Shown here: in pieces, positions 43,542-53,910 of the stretch
Layout of the letters: each line of letters starts with the position of its first letter
How positions within the stretch are numbered: position 1 is the first letter of the stretch
Assembly: GCA_039519185.1 (NCBI GenBank)
Contig: CM076849.1
Coordinates: 33,351,109 to 33,415,108, forward strand
Origin: Astragalus membranaceus
Taxonomy: Eukaryota > Streptophyta > Magnoliopsida > Fabales > Fabaceae
Length of the DNA stretch: 64,000 bases
Direction: 5' to 3'
Made by a program: the position numbers and the translations under genes
Notes under the pieces: generated by a model
What the model was told of the DNA's origin: nothing
Seen by the model: the letters and a program-made list of their open reading frames with translations, nothing else
Databases searched by the model: none

Positions 43542-44963
43542 TGCAATGTTGTTTTCGATAAGGAAGCTGCAAAGGATCTGGAAAGTTTCAAACCTCAACC
43601 CAAATGCAAGGGGAAATGGGTCGACAAGAGACCCAAGTTCAGTTTCAATGACAGAGGGATACCTTACAAGGTTTCTTCGATTAAGAACCCCCACAAAGAA
43701 AAGGTTAGAACTTATGTTCCACCTTCTCCATCTCCCGTCGAGAAATAGGTTCATTCTGGTGGGAGAAGTACTGGGTATTACCCCGTGTATTATGCTGGAA
43801 AGAACGCTGGCAACCAACAGAAGCCAGCAAATATGGTTAAGGGTGGTGCTAGTACTAGTACAATTACCCAAAATAAGGCATCAGAAGCAAATAAATATGC
43901 CTACCATAATAATTACAAGGCTAAAAACCCTATGACAAGAACACAATGGCGAAGATATCAACGCCAGAAGAAAGTTACTGCTGCTTCAGGGGCAACATTA
44001 AGTGCTGACAAAGGAAAAGGTAAAGAGTTACCTTCAGAATCTCTTGAAATGGCTAGAAATCCAGCTACTGAAAGAATTTTTCCTCCACTTTCTGCACTCA
44101 AAGAAGGCCAAAATTTGGACGAAGACATGGATTCAGATTTCGATGATTCTGAGCCTGATTTCGACGTCTTATGTAATGTGGTCTCTATCCTGCCTGTAGA
44201 GTATGATGTGGTTTCTGAGGTCAATGGCGTCGAAGAAGACTTCGATGAAGAAACTACATACAAGCCAATTTGCTACTATGTGCTCAAAAATGGCTGCATC
44301 GAAGAACAGCATGCAATGTTCGAAAGAACAGACTGTGGGATGATGAATCATCTCAAACCTTTGTTCATTCAAGCCAAAGTGAATAACATAGGCGTGAATA
44401 AAATCTTGGTCGATGGAGGTGCTGCTGGGAAGCTAATGCCTCAACATTTGCTAAGGAAAATTGGCAAATGTGATACTGATTTGAGACCACATAACGTGGT
44501 TTTGACAAATTATGAAGGCAAAACTGGCCATTCACTTGAGGCCATAGAGGTCGAGCTTGCTGTGGGAAGCATCAAGAGATTAACCCTGTTCCTAGTGGTT
44601 CCATCGAAAGCAAATTATAATTTGCTACTTGGAAGGGAGTGGATCCATGGTGTGGGGGAAATTCCATCAACTGTCCATCAAAGATTGATCATATGGAGAG
44701 AGGATGGATTGGTAGAAAACATTGAAGGCGACCAGAGTTACTTCAAAGCAGAAGTTAACACTATAACCAGAAAGACCTTCGACAAACAATTGGAGAATAT
44801 TGCGCCATGTTCTTCTTCTGACCTTGGTTATATAAACCAAGATAATGTTTTCTCTTCTGTCACACTCCACCCAAATTACGGTTTTGTTTGGGAGAGGGAG
44901 ATTATAGATGAAGATAGCCACCCAAGAGGCTTTGTCAAGCTTACTAGTTGGGATGGACCTTAA
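43542..44963 (+). pseudogene. Tat/Ogre-type gag end and protease region
   Basis: A frameshift near 43542 separates it from gag; a TAG at about 43746 interrupts it. From 43785 the frame is open and contains the retropepsin-like region: VNNIGVNKILVDGGAAGKLM (active-site Asp in LVDGGA, as in Ogre/Tat elements), SIKRLTLFLVVPSKANYNLL and LLGREWIHG (the second protease motif). It ends at a TAA after LTSWDGP through a 1-bp shift near 44955, beyond which RT coding continues. Confidence 0.82.
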
Positions 44964-46733
44964 ATGGTTTGATGATTAAGCCCAGTACGTGGGATAGGAT
45001 TACGGCTTATGTGGTCGAAAACAAAGAAAAAGCGGCTTTGGAAGCTGAATTAAATCAACAAATGGTTGCAGAAACCAGTGTAACCAGTGTAATCAGTGAA
45101 AAAGATTTGGTCGAAGATCAAAGGCTTGATTGTGTATATGATGATGAGCCTTTAGGTTTTGAAAAGGACCCAATGGGTTCGACCAAAAGAATACAAGCAC
45201 AAGATCCCTTGGAAGAAATTGACTTGGGAGATGGCTCTGTGAAGAGACCAACATATATCCGTGCGAAGATCGACAAGGAATTCAGAGCGCAAACTATCGA
45301 ACTGTTGAAAGAATTCAGAGATTGCTTTGCTTGGGACTATAATAAAATGCCAGGGTTGAGTCGAGAAGTAGTAGAATTGAAGCTACCTATTCGACCAGAA
45401 AAGAAGCCAGTGAAGCAGACATCAAGAAGATTTGCGCCAGAGATCTTGTCGAAGATTACTACAGAAATTGAAAGGCTAATAAAGAGCAAGTTCATCAGAA
45501 CTGCCAGGTATGTTGATTGGTTAGCTAATATAGTCCCTGTTATTAAGAAAAATGGCACTCTTAGAGTTTGCATAGATTTTAGGGATTTAAATAATGCTAC
45601 ACCAAAAGACCAATACTCTATGCATGTGGCAGAAATGCTAGTCGATTCAGCAGCAGGCTACGAATATTTAAGTATGCTTGATGGTTATTCTGGTTATAAA
45701 CAAATTTTTATTGCTGAAGAAGGCGTATCAAAAACAGCGTTTCGTTGCCCAGGGGCATTAGGTGTTTATGAATGGGTAGTTATGCCCTTTGGTCTTAAAC
45801 ATGCGGGTGCTACATACCAAAGAGCAATGAATTCTATGTTTCATGATGGTGTTTATGAATGGGTAGTTATGCCCTTTGGTCTTAAAAATGCTGGTGCTAC
45901 ATACCAAAGAGCAATGAATTCTATGTTTCATGATTTTATAGAAAACTTTATGCAAGTGTACATAGATGACATTGTTGTTAAGTCTTCATCAGAAAATGGT
46001 CATTTAGATCATCTTCGACAATCATTCGAAAGAATGAGAAAATATGGATTGAAAATTAATCCAATCAAATGTGCCTTTTGTGTTCGTGCAGGTGATTTTT
46101 TAGGCTTTGTTGTGCACAAAAAAGGCATTGAAATCCATCAAAATAAGACGAAAGCTATTTTGGAAACAAAAGCTCCTTCGACAAAGAAAGAATTACAGTC
46201 ATTGCTAGGAAAGATTAATTGCCTTAGAAGGTTTATTTCAAATCTAAGTGGCAAGACTCAAATTTTCTCGCCATTACTTCGACTGAAGAAGGAAGATGTT
46301 TTCAGATGGGAACCAGAACATCAAAAAGCTTTCGACGAGATCAAGTCCTATTAGAAATAAGGCAATGAAATTGTATGTAGTAGCATCAGATATGTCAATA
46401 GGTAGTATGTTAGCACAAGAGGATGAAAATGGTGTCGAAAGAGCCATCTATTACCTTAGTAGAGTTTTAAATGATGCTGAAACTAGGTATCATCCAACAG
46501 AAAAATTGTGCTTATGTTTGTATTTTTCTTGTACAGAGTTAAAGCAATATATAAAGCCTATTGATGTGTATGTTTACTCGCATTACGATATCATTAAACA
46601 TATGCTGGCGAAACCAATACTACATAGTCGAATTGGTAAATGGGCTTTGGCTTTATCAGAATATTCATTAACTTATCAGCCTTTAAAGGCCATTAAAGGA
46701 CAAATTGTTGCTGATTTTATTGTCGATCACTAA
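44948..46733 (+). pseudogene. Tat/Ogre-type reverse transcriptase and RNase H with internal duplication and deletion
   Basis: RT motifs in order: RRFAPEILSKITTEIERLI, LANIVPVIKKNGTLRVCIDF (catalytic Asp), MLDGYSGYKQIFIAEEG, FRCPGALGVYEWVVMPFGL, then YIDDIVVKS (catalytic pair). The 29-residue block GVYEWVVMPFGL...MFHD is present twice in tandem (45761-45934). Thumb region LGFVVHKKGIEIHQNK and NCLRRFISNLSGK follow. Near 46350 a deletion and frameshift (DEIKSY, stop) removes the RT-RNase H link. RNase H resumes as KLYVVASDMSIGSMLAQEDE, AIYYLSRVLNDAETRY and ends at 46731. Non-functional. Confidence 0.9.
45761..45934 (+). repeat. 87-bp in-frame tandem duplication inside RT
   Basis: 45761-45847 and 45848-45934 differ by a few bases only (AAACATGCGGG against AAAAATGCTGG). 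Each encodes the segment GVYEWVVMPFGLK(H/N)AGAT and on to MFHD, which normally occurs once before the YIDD motif. Confidence 0.97.
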
Positions 46734-46738
46734 TTAGT

Positions 46739-47188
46739 CGAAGCAACATTAAATTTAGTGGATATTCGTCCTTGGAAGTTATATTTTGACGGTTGTAGTC
46801 ATAAAAATGGTTCTGGAATTGGAATTCTAATTGTTTCTCCAATGAAAATACCAACGAAATATAAGTTAAAATTAAAGAACTTTGCTCCAATAATGAGGTT
46901 GAGTATGAAGCCTTAATAACATGACTTGAGATCTTGTTAGACTTGGGGGCAAAGAATGTCGAAATCCAAGGCGATTCTGAACTAGTTGTGAAGCAATTAA
47001 CAAAAGAATATAAATGTATTAAAGAAAATTTAATTACATATTTTGTTGCTGCCAATGCTTTGTTAAAACACTTCCACAGTGTGAATATAAAGCATGTGCC
47101 TCGAATTGATAATCAAGAGGCAAATGAGTTGGCACAAATTGCTTCAGGTTATAAGGTATCCAAAGAGAAACTCGAAGAGTTAATATAA
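46739..47188 (+). pseudogene. Second (archaeal-type) RNase H of the Tat element
   Basis: Reads DIRPWKLYFDGCSHKNGSGI in one frame, then after a 1-bp shift NNEVEYEALIT, a TGA where Gly is expected (near 46923), then LDLGAKNVEIQGDSELVVKQ and ITYFVAANALLKHF. The D...E...D catalytic pattern of archaeal-type RNase H is visible (FDG, EAE-like VEYEAL, GDSELV). Its position between RNase H and integrase marks the Tat/Ogre lineage. Confidence 0.88.
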
Positions 47189-47244
47189 ATTAAAGAGAAA
47201 TTGATTTCGACAGACTCTTTAGAGAAATTGTCAACACAAAAACT

Positions 47245-48625
47245 TTGGGGGGGGGGGCAGAAGAAGCATTATTACCTCCAGTTACAAAAAATAGTGATAG
47301 TGAAAATTTTAGTGAAAATTTTGAAGTTTTTGCTATTGACAATATGTTGAACGATGAGTGGCGAAAGCAGATTGTCGAATACTTGGAAAATCCAACAGGA
47401 ATAACTAAAAGGAAAATCAAGTATAAAGCCTTAAGCTATGTGATTATTGGAAATGAGTTGTTCAAAAAGACCCCTGAAGGAGTTTTACTCAAATGCCTTA
47501 GTGAAAGTGAGGCATACTTGGCAATATCTGATACTCATAGTGGAACTTGTGGATTCCATCAAGCAGGTCACAAGATGAAATGGCTCTTATTTCGACAGGG
47601 TGTGTATTGGCCAACTATGCTGAAAGATTGCATAGAATTCGCCAAAGGTTGTCAAGAATGTCAAAAACATGCAGGAGTGCAACATGTACCTGCGAGTGAG
47701 TTACACTCAATAATAAAACCATGGCCATTTAGAGGATGGGCCTTAGACATAATTGGTGAGATTAAACCAACGTCATCGAAAGGCCATCGTTTTATATTAG
47801 TTGGGATAGATTATTTTACCAAGTGGGTAGAAGCTATTCCTTTGGCTAATGTTAATCAAGAAGCAGTGATCAATTTTATTCAAAACCATATTTTATATAG
47901 GTTTGGAATTCCAGAAACCATTACCACAGACCAAGGTTCAGTGTTTATTGGTCAGAAAATGGTAGAATTTGCTGCTGAAAATGGTTACAAGTTGTTAGGT
48001 TCGACCATACTATGCGCAAGTTAATGGGCAAGTCGAAGCAGCCAATAAAATTATCATTAATTTGATAAAGAAGCATATTGGGCAAAAGCCTAAGAATTGG
48101 CATAAAACTCTTGACCAAGTGTTATGGGCTTGTCGAAATTCTCCTAGGGAGTCAATTAGTACTACTACTTTTAGGCTCGTTTTTGGGCATGAGGTAGTTT
48201 TGCCAGTCGAAATTTGTCTACAATCAACCAGGATTCAAAGACAATTTGAAATTCCATCTGATGATTATTGGGAAATGATGTTAGATGAATTGGTTGACCT
48301 GGACGAAGAAAGATTAACTGGCTTAGACGCGCTTACAATGCAAAAAGAAAGAGTGGCTAAAGCCTACAATAAAAAGGTTAAGTCGAAATCTTTCTCTTTA
48401 GAAGACTTAATTTGGAAAGTCATTTTGCCTATGGACAAAAAAGATAGAGTTTTGGGCAAGTGGTCACCAAATTGGGAAGGACCATTTAAAATTTCACAAA
48501 TCTTTTCTAATGGCGCTTATGAAATAGAAGAAATAGGCACAGATGGTCGAATTATGCGTATAAATGGCAAGTACTTAAAAAGGTATAAGCCAATGTTACA
48601 AGAAGTTAAAATAACGCAAGATTAA
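47245..48625 (+). pseudogene. Tat/Ogre-type integrase, frameshifted
   Basis: Zinc-binding HHCC region: HSGTCGFHQAGHKM and CQECQKHAGVQHV. Core: WALDIIGEIKP (first Asp), RFILVGIDYFTKWVEAIPL, ETITTDQGSVF (second Asp), then a 1-bp shift near 48005, then QVNGQVEAANKIIINLIKKH with the third catalytic Glu in the new frame. C-terminus: FSLEDLIWKV, GKWSPNWEGPFKI, NGKYLKRYKP, the usual end of Tat-type pol. The preceding 47189-47244 includes a run of eight to nine Gs that may itself be a length change. Confidence 0.9.
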
Positions 48626-48707
48626 GAAGAAATTTAAATATGGCATTGTCAAATGCAAGAGCCAAAAGGCGTTGTCGAAATATAAGTGTCAAAAGGCATT
48701 GTCAAAT

Positions 48708-49448
48708 TCAAATATTACAAATATTCGAAGAGCAAAAGACATGGAAAGAAAGCCACAAAGTAAGGAAAGCAATGTGCTCTGTGTCAGAAACTTCTACACT
48801 ATCAGTGATGTGATGGTCCTCAATATACCCATTGTAGGTGGCACGCTTAAAGTTGAACTGGTATTTAGTGCCAGTGGTGTTGGGGTTGAAAGTTTCACCT
48901 GTGGGCTTAAGACCAGTAATGGCAGCTACGTCCAAAAGAGTAGGAGTGAGCATGCCACATTTAAGGCTAAGGCTATTGGTGGTTAACTCCCAAAAATGGA
49001 GCGCAGCAATGAGCATTGGGCTTTGATACTTTGGCCCATATTTAGACAGTTGAATTAGGTCGAAAATGCCTAATTCTTTCCAAGTTTCAACCTTCTTCGA
49101 CTCAATCTTATCTAGCCAGTTAATATAGGGTTCACTCTTGACAGGTGGGGAGGATCTAAAGACTCTGTTAGGGGTATTCATAAAATCCATAACATACGGC
49201 CCTTTGGTGAAAATCCTAGGTTCATACTTATGATAACTGGGGAAAATTTCTTGGAGTTTTGGAAAATCAACTTGTGTTTCTGGAAGTGGGCCAAGAAATG
49301 CATACTTATTAGGTGGAGGAGAAGGAATGAGTACCTGAGATTTCCATATTTGAGCTCTCTCAACAGCAAAATCAGGCTCAGCCACGTGTTTTGGAGCAGA
49401 AGGGTTTCCAGGAGCTTGCACGTTGGAAGCGTTGGATTGTGAAGCCAT
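48708..49448 (-). CDS. Antisense gene of the Tat element: plant mobile domain (PMD) protein
   Basis: 247 residues on the strand opposite to gag-pol, from ATG 49448 (MASQSNASNVQAPGNPSAPK) to a stop at 48708. It contains the N-terminal part of a PMD: FDLIQLSKYGPKYQSPMLIA, AALHFWELTTNSLSLKCGML and TPTLLDVAAITGLKPTGETF. These match the PMD pattern (L..L......L...L..F....T.S......GE.T.TL.D...L.G....G). The domain appears cut at the C-terminus (ends AFLTLWLSFHVFC...). A TATA box lies 165 bp upstream on the same strand. Antisense genes between pol and 3' LTR are known in Tat-lineage elements. A related PMD fragment lies at 15715-16110. Function is unknown; host PMD proteins MAIL1/MAIN are nuclear and affect TE silencing. 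Confidence 0.85.
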   Translation of the reverse strand: MASQSNASNVQAPGNPSAPKHVAEPDFAVERAQIWKSQVLIPSPPPNKYAFLGPLPETQVDFPKLQEIFPSYHKYEPRIFTKGPYVMDFMNTPNRVFRSSPPVKSEPYINWLDKIESKKVETWKELGIFDLIQLSKYGPKYQSPMLIAALHFWELTTNSLSLKCGMLTPTLLDVAAITGLKPTGETFNPNTTGTKYQFNFKRATYNGYIEDHHITDSVEVSDTEHIAFLTLWLSFHVFCSSNICNI

Positions 49449-49615
49449 TGAAGAAGAATACGGCAATTTGTTGTTGAATCGCAAGGAAAAAGTGGTTTTT
49501 AAAGGTTTTTTCTGGTGCGCCAATGGAGGCTCTGCAGAAAAGATGTTTTGTTCGCAAGAAGGAAGAAGAGGAATAGCAAGAGTTTCAGAAAGGGGAAAGT
49601 GAAGAGAGAGGTTTG

Positions 49616-49623
49616 CTTTTATA
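49616..49623 (-). promoter_or_regulatory. TATA box for the antisense PMD gene
   Basis: On the minus strand: CAGTATAAAAGCAAACC, followed by a CT-rich stretch (CTCTCTCTTCAC) typical of plant transcription starts, 165 bp before the ATG. It lies outside the 3' LTR (49870), so the gene has its own promoter candidate. Confidence 0.7.
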
Positions 49624-49869
49624 CTGAATTAAAAAAGAATAAAAAAAGGGGGAAAGCTTTTGCGTATCCCACTACACTGACAGTCGTGTAATGATGTAGT
49701 GGGAAGTTCCAATGCAAACGTGACCCACTACCTTTCAAAAGGCGGCCCATTACGTGATGTTAATGACGTCATCGAACTTGACATAAAGCTGTTAAGTTTT
49801 GGTTTCAAAAACGTCATTTTCTATCTTCGTTTATGCCTCAGTCAAAAACGACATTGTTGGGGGGCAATT

Positions 49870-50591
49870 TGTTAGCCTGCATTTTCGACAGGCTCAACTA
49901 AATGTAGTCAACAATGTTGACTTGTCATTTTAAAGAAAAAATGTTGATATTTGACATTGAGAAGGCGCTTTGAAGAATATTTTCGACTATGCCCAAGACT
50001 TAATGAAACTGAGAGTTTAAAGGCAAAGTTTCGACGAGAAAGAAGTTAAGAAGATTGGTCGCAGGTTAAAGCCAAGGAGTTTGGTCGAAGACCAGAGCAA
50101 TGATGTTGTCGAAGGCGTAGGCAGTGACATGGTCGAATTGTATATAGCAGTTATAGTTTTTGAATTCCTTAGCAGTTTTAGGTAGTTTATGTTTTCCTCC
50201 CTGTGTATATAGTAGTTTTCCATAAGGAAAACGGGTCACAAACTCATTGCACAAATTCTCACGCTCTACTTCCAAGTTAAAGCGAAAAACGAGTCCAGAA
50301 AAGCAATGTATGATTGTGTACCACTTTTCTCTTTTTAATGCAATTTTACTTTGTTTTTTTTGCAATTTCTGCACTTTTTGCTTTCTTTGTTTTACGCAAT
50401 TCTCTTCTTTTCTGGAATAATTCATTAGTTTCGCAAGAAACATTGAATTTCTTTCTTTTCTTTAACTTAACCCGTAAGAAACCCGTGTTTTCTAAACAAC
50501 TTTTATCCAAACTGTCTTGGGATTTATTAGTTTATCCCGCGAGTAAACCAAACTGGAAACTGGCGGTGTTTACCAAAATCCACGGTAAACA
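49870..50591 (+). repeat. 3' LTR of the Tat/Ogre-type element
   Basis: 722 bp, matching 33618-34329 with scattered changes and a 10-bp duplication near 50475. Followed by target duplication CATGG and lectin sequence. Confidence 0.93.
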
Positions 50592-50668
50592 CATGGCCAA
50601 TTGATTTTGTAGCGAAAGGTGCTTTGGGTGTAGCGAGCATTAACCATAACTCTAAGGCTAAAAGATTG

Positions 50669-50841
50669 GGACCACGATTCTCTGCAGTTGATGTCAACTG
50701 CAGATCCCTACATTTAGTACAAATGTGGGTAAGAGAGAGAATAAAGAGAGATACTTAACATTATGAAAAGACCAAATTATCCTTTATGATAGTGCAAATA
50801 CAGTGAATGTAGTGGATGTTGACTGCAGAGAATCCCATTCT
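50669..50841. mobile_element. Mutator-like miniature element in lectin pseudogene 2
   Basis: 173 bp between two copies of AAAAGATTG (50660-50668 and 50842-50850; homology reaches 11 bp with CT in front). Both ends carry GATTCTCTGCAGT in inverted orientation, with a second small palindrome GTTGATGTCAAC near the left end. A 9-11 bp target duplication fits the Mutator superfamily. No coding. Confidence 0.8.
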
Positions 50842-51018
50842 AAAAGATTGAGTGTGTTTGTTGATTATCCCGAGAGCAGTTGGAAGACCACTGTTTCAGC
50901 TATCGTTGATTTGAGGACAGTTTTGCCTGAATGGGTTAGAGTTGGTTTCTCTGCAGCTACAAGAGAGTTGGTGGAAACACATGACATTGTTAATTGGTCC
51001 TTTGAAGCAGCCTTGTAG

Positions 51019-51532
51019 ATCTAATCCGCTTTCAATAAAAACACCATGTTTTCTTGCTTATATGAGGATCTTCAAGCAACCAATAAAAGAAGAAATAAAG
51101 AAACAAAAAACGCAAGAATAAGAACATGATTTTTGTTTACGCAATTCAGCTAAGTATGCCTACATCTACGATTACAGAGTAGTTGTAGTTCTATCTTATT
51201 TCAGAATGAATTATGGTTTCAGTATTACAATTAGTATTTAAAATATCTCAATCCAGATTACAACAATACCCTCTGCCCCATAGATACCACATACGAGTCA
51301 TATTCAACATATATGATTATTTTCTTCCATTATTAGTGACTTTCATTTGAGGGGGCTTATCTCATGCACTACTTTAATTTGTAAGTGGTGTTTGAATGCA
51401 CCGAGAGCATAATAGTACAATGACCAGTTCATCCCTATCTCTCATTTCGTTGGTAAATAATTTATTAACACCTTTGGTCATTAGCGCTTTATAATTTAAC
51501 ATTTTCTATTGAAATATTAAACTAGTTAAAAG

Positions 51533-51598
<66 letters not shown>

Positions 51599-51689
51599 CA
51601 ATAAAATTCTAACCATATTGAAAATTAACATTAAGTCTTACAAGCATGTCAAATTATAAAATAGTTAAAAATGTCAATCTAAAAATATC
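51019..51689. other. Lectin pseudogene 2 3' flank
   Basis: Begins with the likely 3' UTR (AATAAA near 51037), then AT-rich DNA without genes, and a (TA)n run at 51534-51594. Confidence 0.6.
51534..51594. repeat. (TA)n microsatellite
   Basis: About 30 uninterrupted TA units. Confidence 0.97.
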
Positions 51690-52017
51690 GTACCTCAAGA
51701 TTGGGCAGATGGGTCGGTTGAGGTGTCTGGTCGTATTGTCGATGTGTAGGTCGGGTTGTACCTGCAAAGACACTCTGACGCCAAAGTCAGTGGGGTTAGA
51801 GTGAAAGCAGGAGTAACGAATGAGTCAAAAAGTGTATCTGTCAGCGAGGGGTTGACCGCTATTTATAGTGTCAGATGACCATTGCTGGCCATTGGATCTG
51901 AGCGGGTCGATCGTGACCGTTGATTATGCGATCGTGGGCATTGATGAGCTTACTTGCGTTTTGGGCCATTCTTGGTCCATTTCCGGGCGGATTGGCCCCT
52001 CAGCCCAGTCCAGAACA
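51690..52017 (-). repeat. LTR-like end of a second Tat-type element
   Basis: The last 18 bp (CCAGTCCAGAACA) and the following GTTGCCCCCCAAGCCGAG match the LTR end and minus-strand polypurine tract of the gag-only element at 27332-32301. Upstream words (GACGCCAAAGTCAGT, ATTTATAGTG) resemble the same LTR more distantly. The left limit is approximate. It indicates an element whose gag-pol strand is the minus strand. Confidence 0.65.
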
Positions 52018-52337
52018 GTTGCCCCCCAAGCCGAGGTCGTCCAAGGGACGGGTTCAGGCTTGAGAATGACTGCACCCAGTTTGTCTATTACCCGAACTGG
52101 AACGGCTGTGTTTGGAGCGACTTCTTCAACACCCGCTCGCGTGTCTCTTACGCTCTTCCTTTGGTGAGGTGGCAATTTGTTTCTGCGGATGGGATGTTTC
52201 ACTTTTCAAGGAAACTAACATGTCGAGGGAGTAGGTAATGATGTCATTTCAGTTTTCGAGGGAGGCATTTAATGCGTGATGTGAAGGGTCGCATCGTTTC
52301 ATCTCCGGCCGGCCCACGATCACCCTGTCAGGCCCAC

Positions 52338-52345
52338 TATATAAG
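52338..52345 (+). promoter_or_regulatory. TATA box for the antisense gene of the second Tat-type element
   Basis: TATATAAG in context CCCACTATATAAGGGC, about 320 bp inside the element and on the strand of the 58707-59901 gene. Once the later insertion (52443-58706) is discounted, it lies some 100 bp upstream of that gene's first exon. Confidence 0.7.
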
Positions 52346-53689
52346 GGCTTCCCCTTACCCTCATTTGGCACTTTGCTTCACGTCAAGTTCTCTGAGTGCG
52401 ACTTGAATTCTTCTGCCAGCGACCATTTTCTCCGGCGAGATTTGGTGTGTGGAAAACATGTGCAAGTATACACAGTCCATAACAAGTAATATAGTGTTTA
52501 GAACAGGTCGAACCCACAGAGATTGATGAACTCTTTCAAAAGTCAATATTATGTAATTTAAAGGAAAGTAATCAATTTAACAAGATAGTTGATGATGGTG
52601 AGTATCACAAGTTAGAATAAAGCAAGGTGTAAGTAGTTGAAATGCAATAGAGAAAAGCTAGTTGGAATGTCTTCCCCAAATAACTCACTTATAAGTGTTT
52701 AATGCAGTTATGATGTAGTTGCACTGAATGTTGTTGCATTAGTTGTGTGCCTTTCAGTCACTTTCTTCAGAGTTTCATTACAAGCTTCCTATGTCTAGGC
52801 TTAGCTAAATAAGTTCACTCTTGTCTTTTAAAGTACTCACAATATCACCCTATGGACTATACTATCCTATGTCTAGGACTTAGTATGGTTTTCAAAAAGT
52901 TTCATTTATGTAAAACACTCACTCATATTAGTTCTTGAGTTCTTAATTGTAAACCATGTCTGCTTTTACAAATCTACTTATTCTAAGTGATCAATCTCAA
53001 AATAAGTGTTGAAAGTATTATCAAGCAAGAACTAAAGTGAACACATCATATACTTGTATTAAACTTACTTAAAAGCTCATTAAATGGTTAGAACATTCCA
53101 ACTAAGAGAGGTTTAGCTCAACATAGACATTGCAAGGCAAATATAAACTGAATAGAACATGTTTATATAATTGAAATCACAAAAGAGAAACAACAAGATA
53201 GAGATTACACAAGTTGTAGCTTCTTAGCATGAATTCTCCTAGCAATGTAATTGCATTAGCTCCTTAGCACTTAAGTAAAACTATGAAATCGAGGTAAGGA
53301 GGATTTGTCACTTCCTTCCTTTCCTTCTTACAAAATAGAACTTATCTATGTGGAGTGAAATTTTAATCTAACTTATGGATTGTGATATATTTTCAAGTGA
53401 AGGAGTGAGGTCTTTATATAGTCTTCCAGAGAGGTGCTTCCTTCCTTCATGTTGAAGTAAACTAGAAGTTGGATCATGGTTAGTATTCAGAAGTTTTCTC
53501 CCAAGTTGAGGTCTTCAATCTAGTGAATAGGGAGGTCCAATGAGATATGAACATGTGTCCCTATGTAGATGACTCTTCAAAGCTATGTGGGAATAGTAGG
53601 CGCCGAAATATGAGGTGTTCTTGCTTTAGGAGACCAAGCATGAGGTCATCACGTGCAAGTGGATGTGCAAGTGGCTGGCTTCCACTACA

Positions 53690-53910
53690 AGAAAATCGAT
53701 GATTTCCGACGACAAAATCCGTCGGAAACGCACTGATTTTCGTCGCAAATTAACATTTCCGACGGACTTTCCGACGGACAAATTGGCGTCGCAAAATAGC
53801 TCGTCGCAAATCATTTCCGACGGCTTTTTTAGTCACAAATCTTTTCCGACGGATTGTTTCGTCGCATAATCTAACACATTTTCGTCGCAAAGTCGTCGAA
53901 AATCCGTCGG
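53690..53910. repeat. Left subterminal repeats of CACTA C (core TTTCCGACGGA)
   Basis: About ten copies of TTTCCGACG(G/A)-like motifs and their inverses in 220 bp. The matching right-end set lies at about 58200-58385. Confidence 0.85.

Larger units (their letters stand above)
34438..43560 (+). pseudogene. Gag of the Tat/Ogre-type element, interrupted
   Basis: It starts at ATG 34438 (MRLRSGRNLSEMARSNNN) and runs open to a TAG at 35395. The frame resumes after the stop (LQIELPRGWKIPKFTKF, HIARYLTEAGDLA) to 35604, where the SIRE-like element is inserted with target duplication AATAT. It continues from 42471 (FPNSLTKNAFTWFTTL), shifts 1 bp near 42575, then KISLKELASVQRKGAE, LNRFRLLKARCF and ADRVRQVERLKAEKAR to 43560. 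The Retrotrans_gag domain thus spans the insertion. About 560 residues of gag sequence would be present without the insert. Confidence 0.88.
33618..50591 (+). mobile_element. Tat/Ogre-lineage Ty3 retrotransposon with dual RNase H and antisense PMD gene
   Basis: LTRs 33618-34329 (712 bp) and 49870-50591 (722 bp), both TGTTAGCC...GTAAACA, flanked by CATGG at 33613-33617 and 50592-50596. The primer-site region AATTGGCATGCCCAGTGGGA follows the 5' LTR; TTGGGGGGCAATT precedes the 3' LTR. Order is gag, protease, RT, RNase H, second (archaeal-type) RNase H, integrase, then an antisense gene: diagnostic for the Tat lineage. The main frame has at least six lesions. A SIRE-like element sits in gag (35605-42465). 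Without that insert it would be about 10.1 kb. Confidence 0.93.
33149..51018 (+). pseudogene. Legume lectin pseudogene 2, split by three insertions
   Basis: Part 1 (33149-33617) starts in the mature N-terminus (FEKDDPDIILKGDTSVSDG), keeps NTINGPSAPHGDGFTFF, has a 1-bp frameshift near 33472, and continues VAVEFDSFLNDWDP and HIGIDVGS. A 17-kb Ty3 element then interrupts it with a CATGG target duplication. Part 2 (50597-50668) reads DFVAKGALGVASINHNSK. A 173-bp miniature element follows. Part 3 (50851-51018) reads RLSVFVDYPESSWK to SFEAAL and stop. The signal peptide is missing; upstream is a CATCAC-rich tract and a LINE remnant. It is clearly related to, but diverged from, lectin 1. Not functional. 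Confidence 0.95.

Noticed and set aside
48708..49448. Reading the antisense frame as a host gene trapped between two elements
   Set aside because: It lies inside the LTR-bounded Tat element between integrase and polypurine tract, where antisense genes are known in this lineage.
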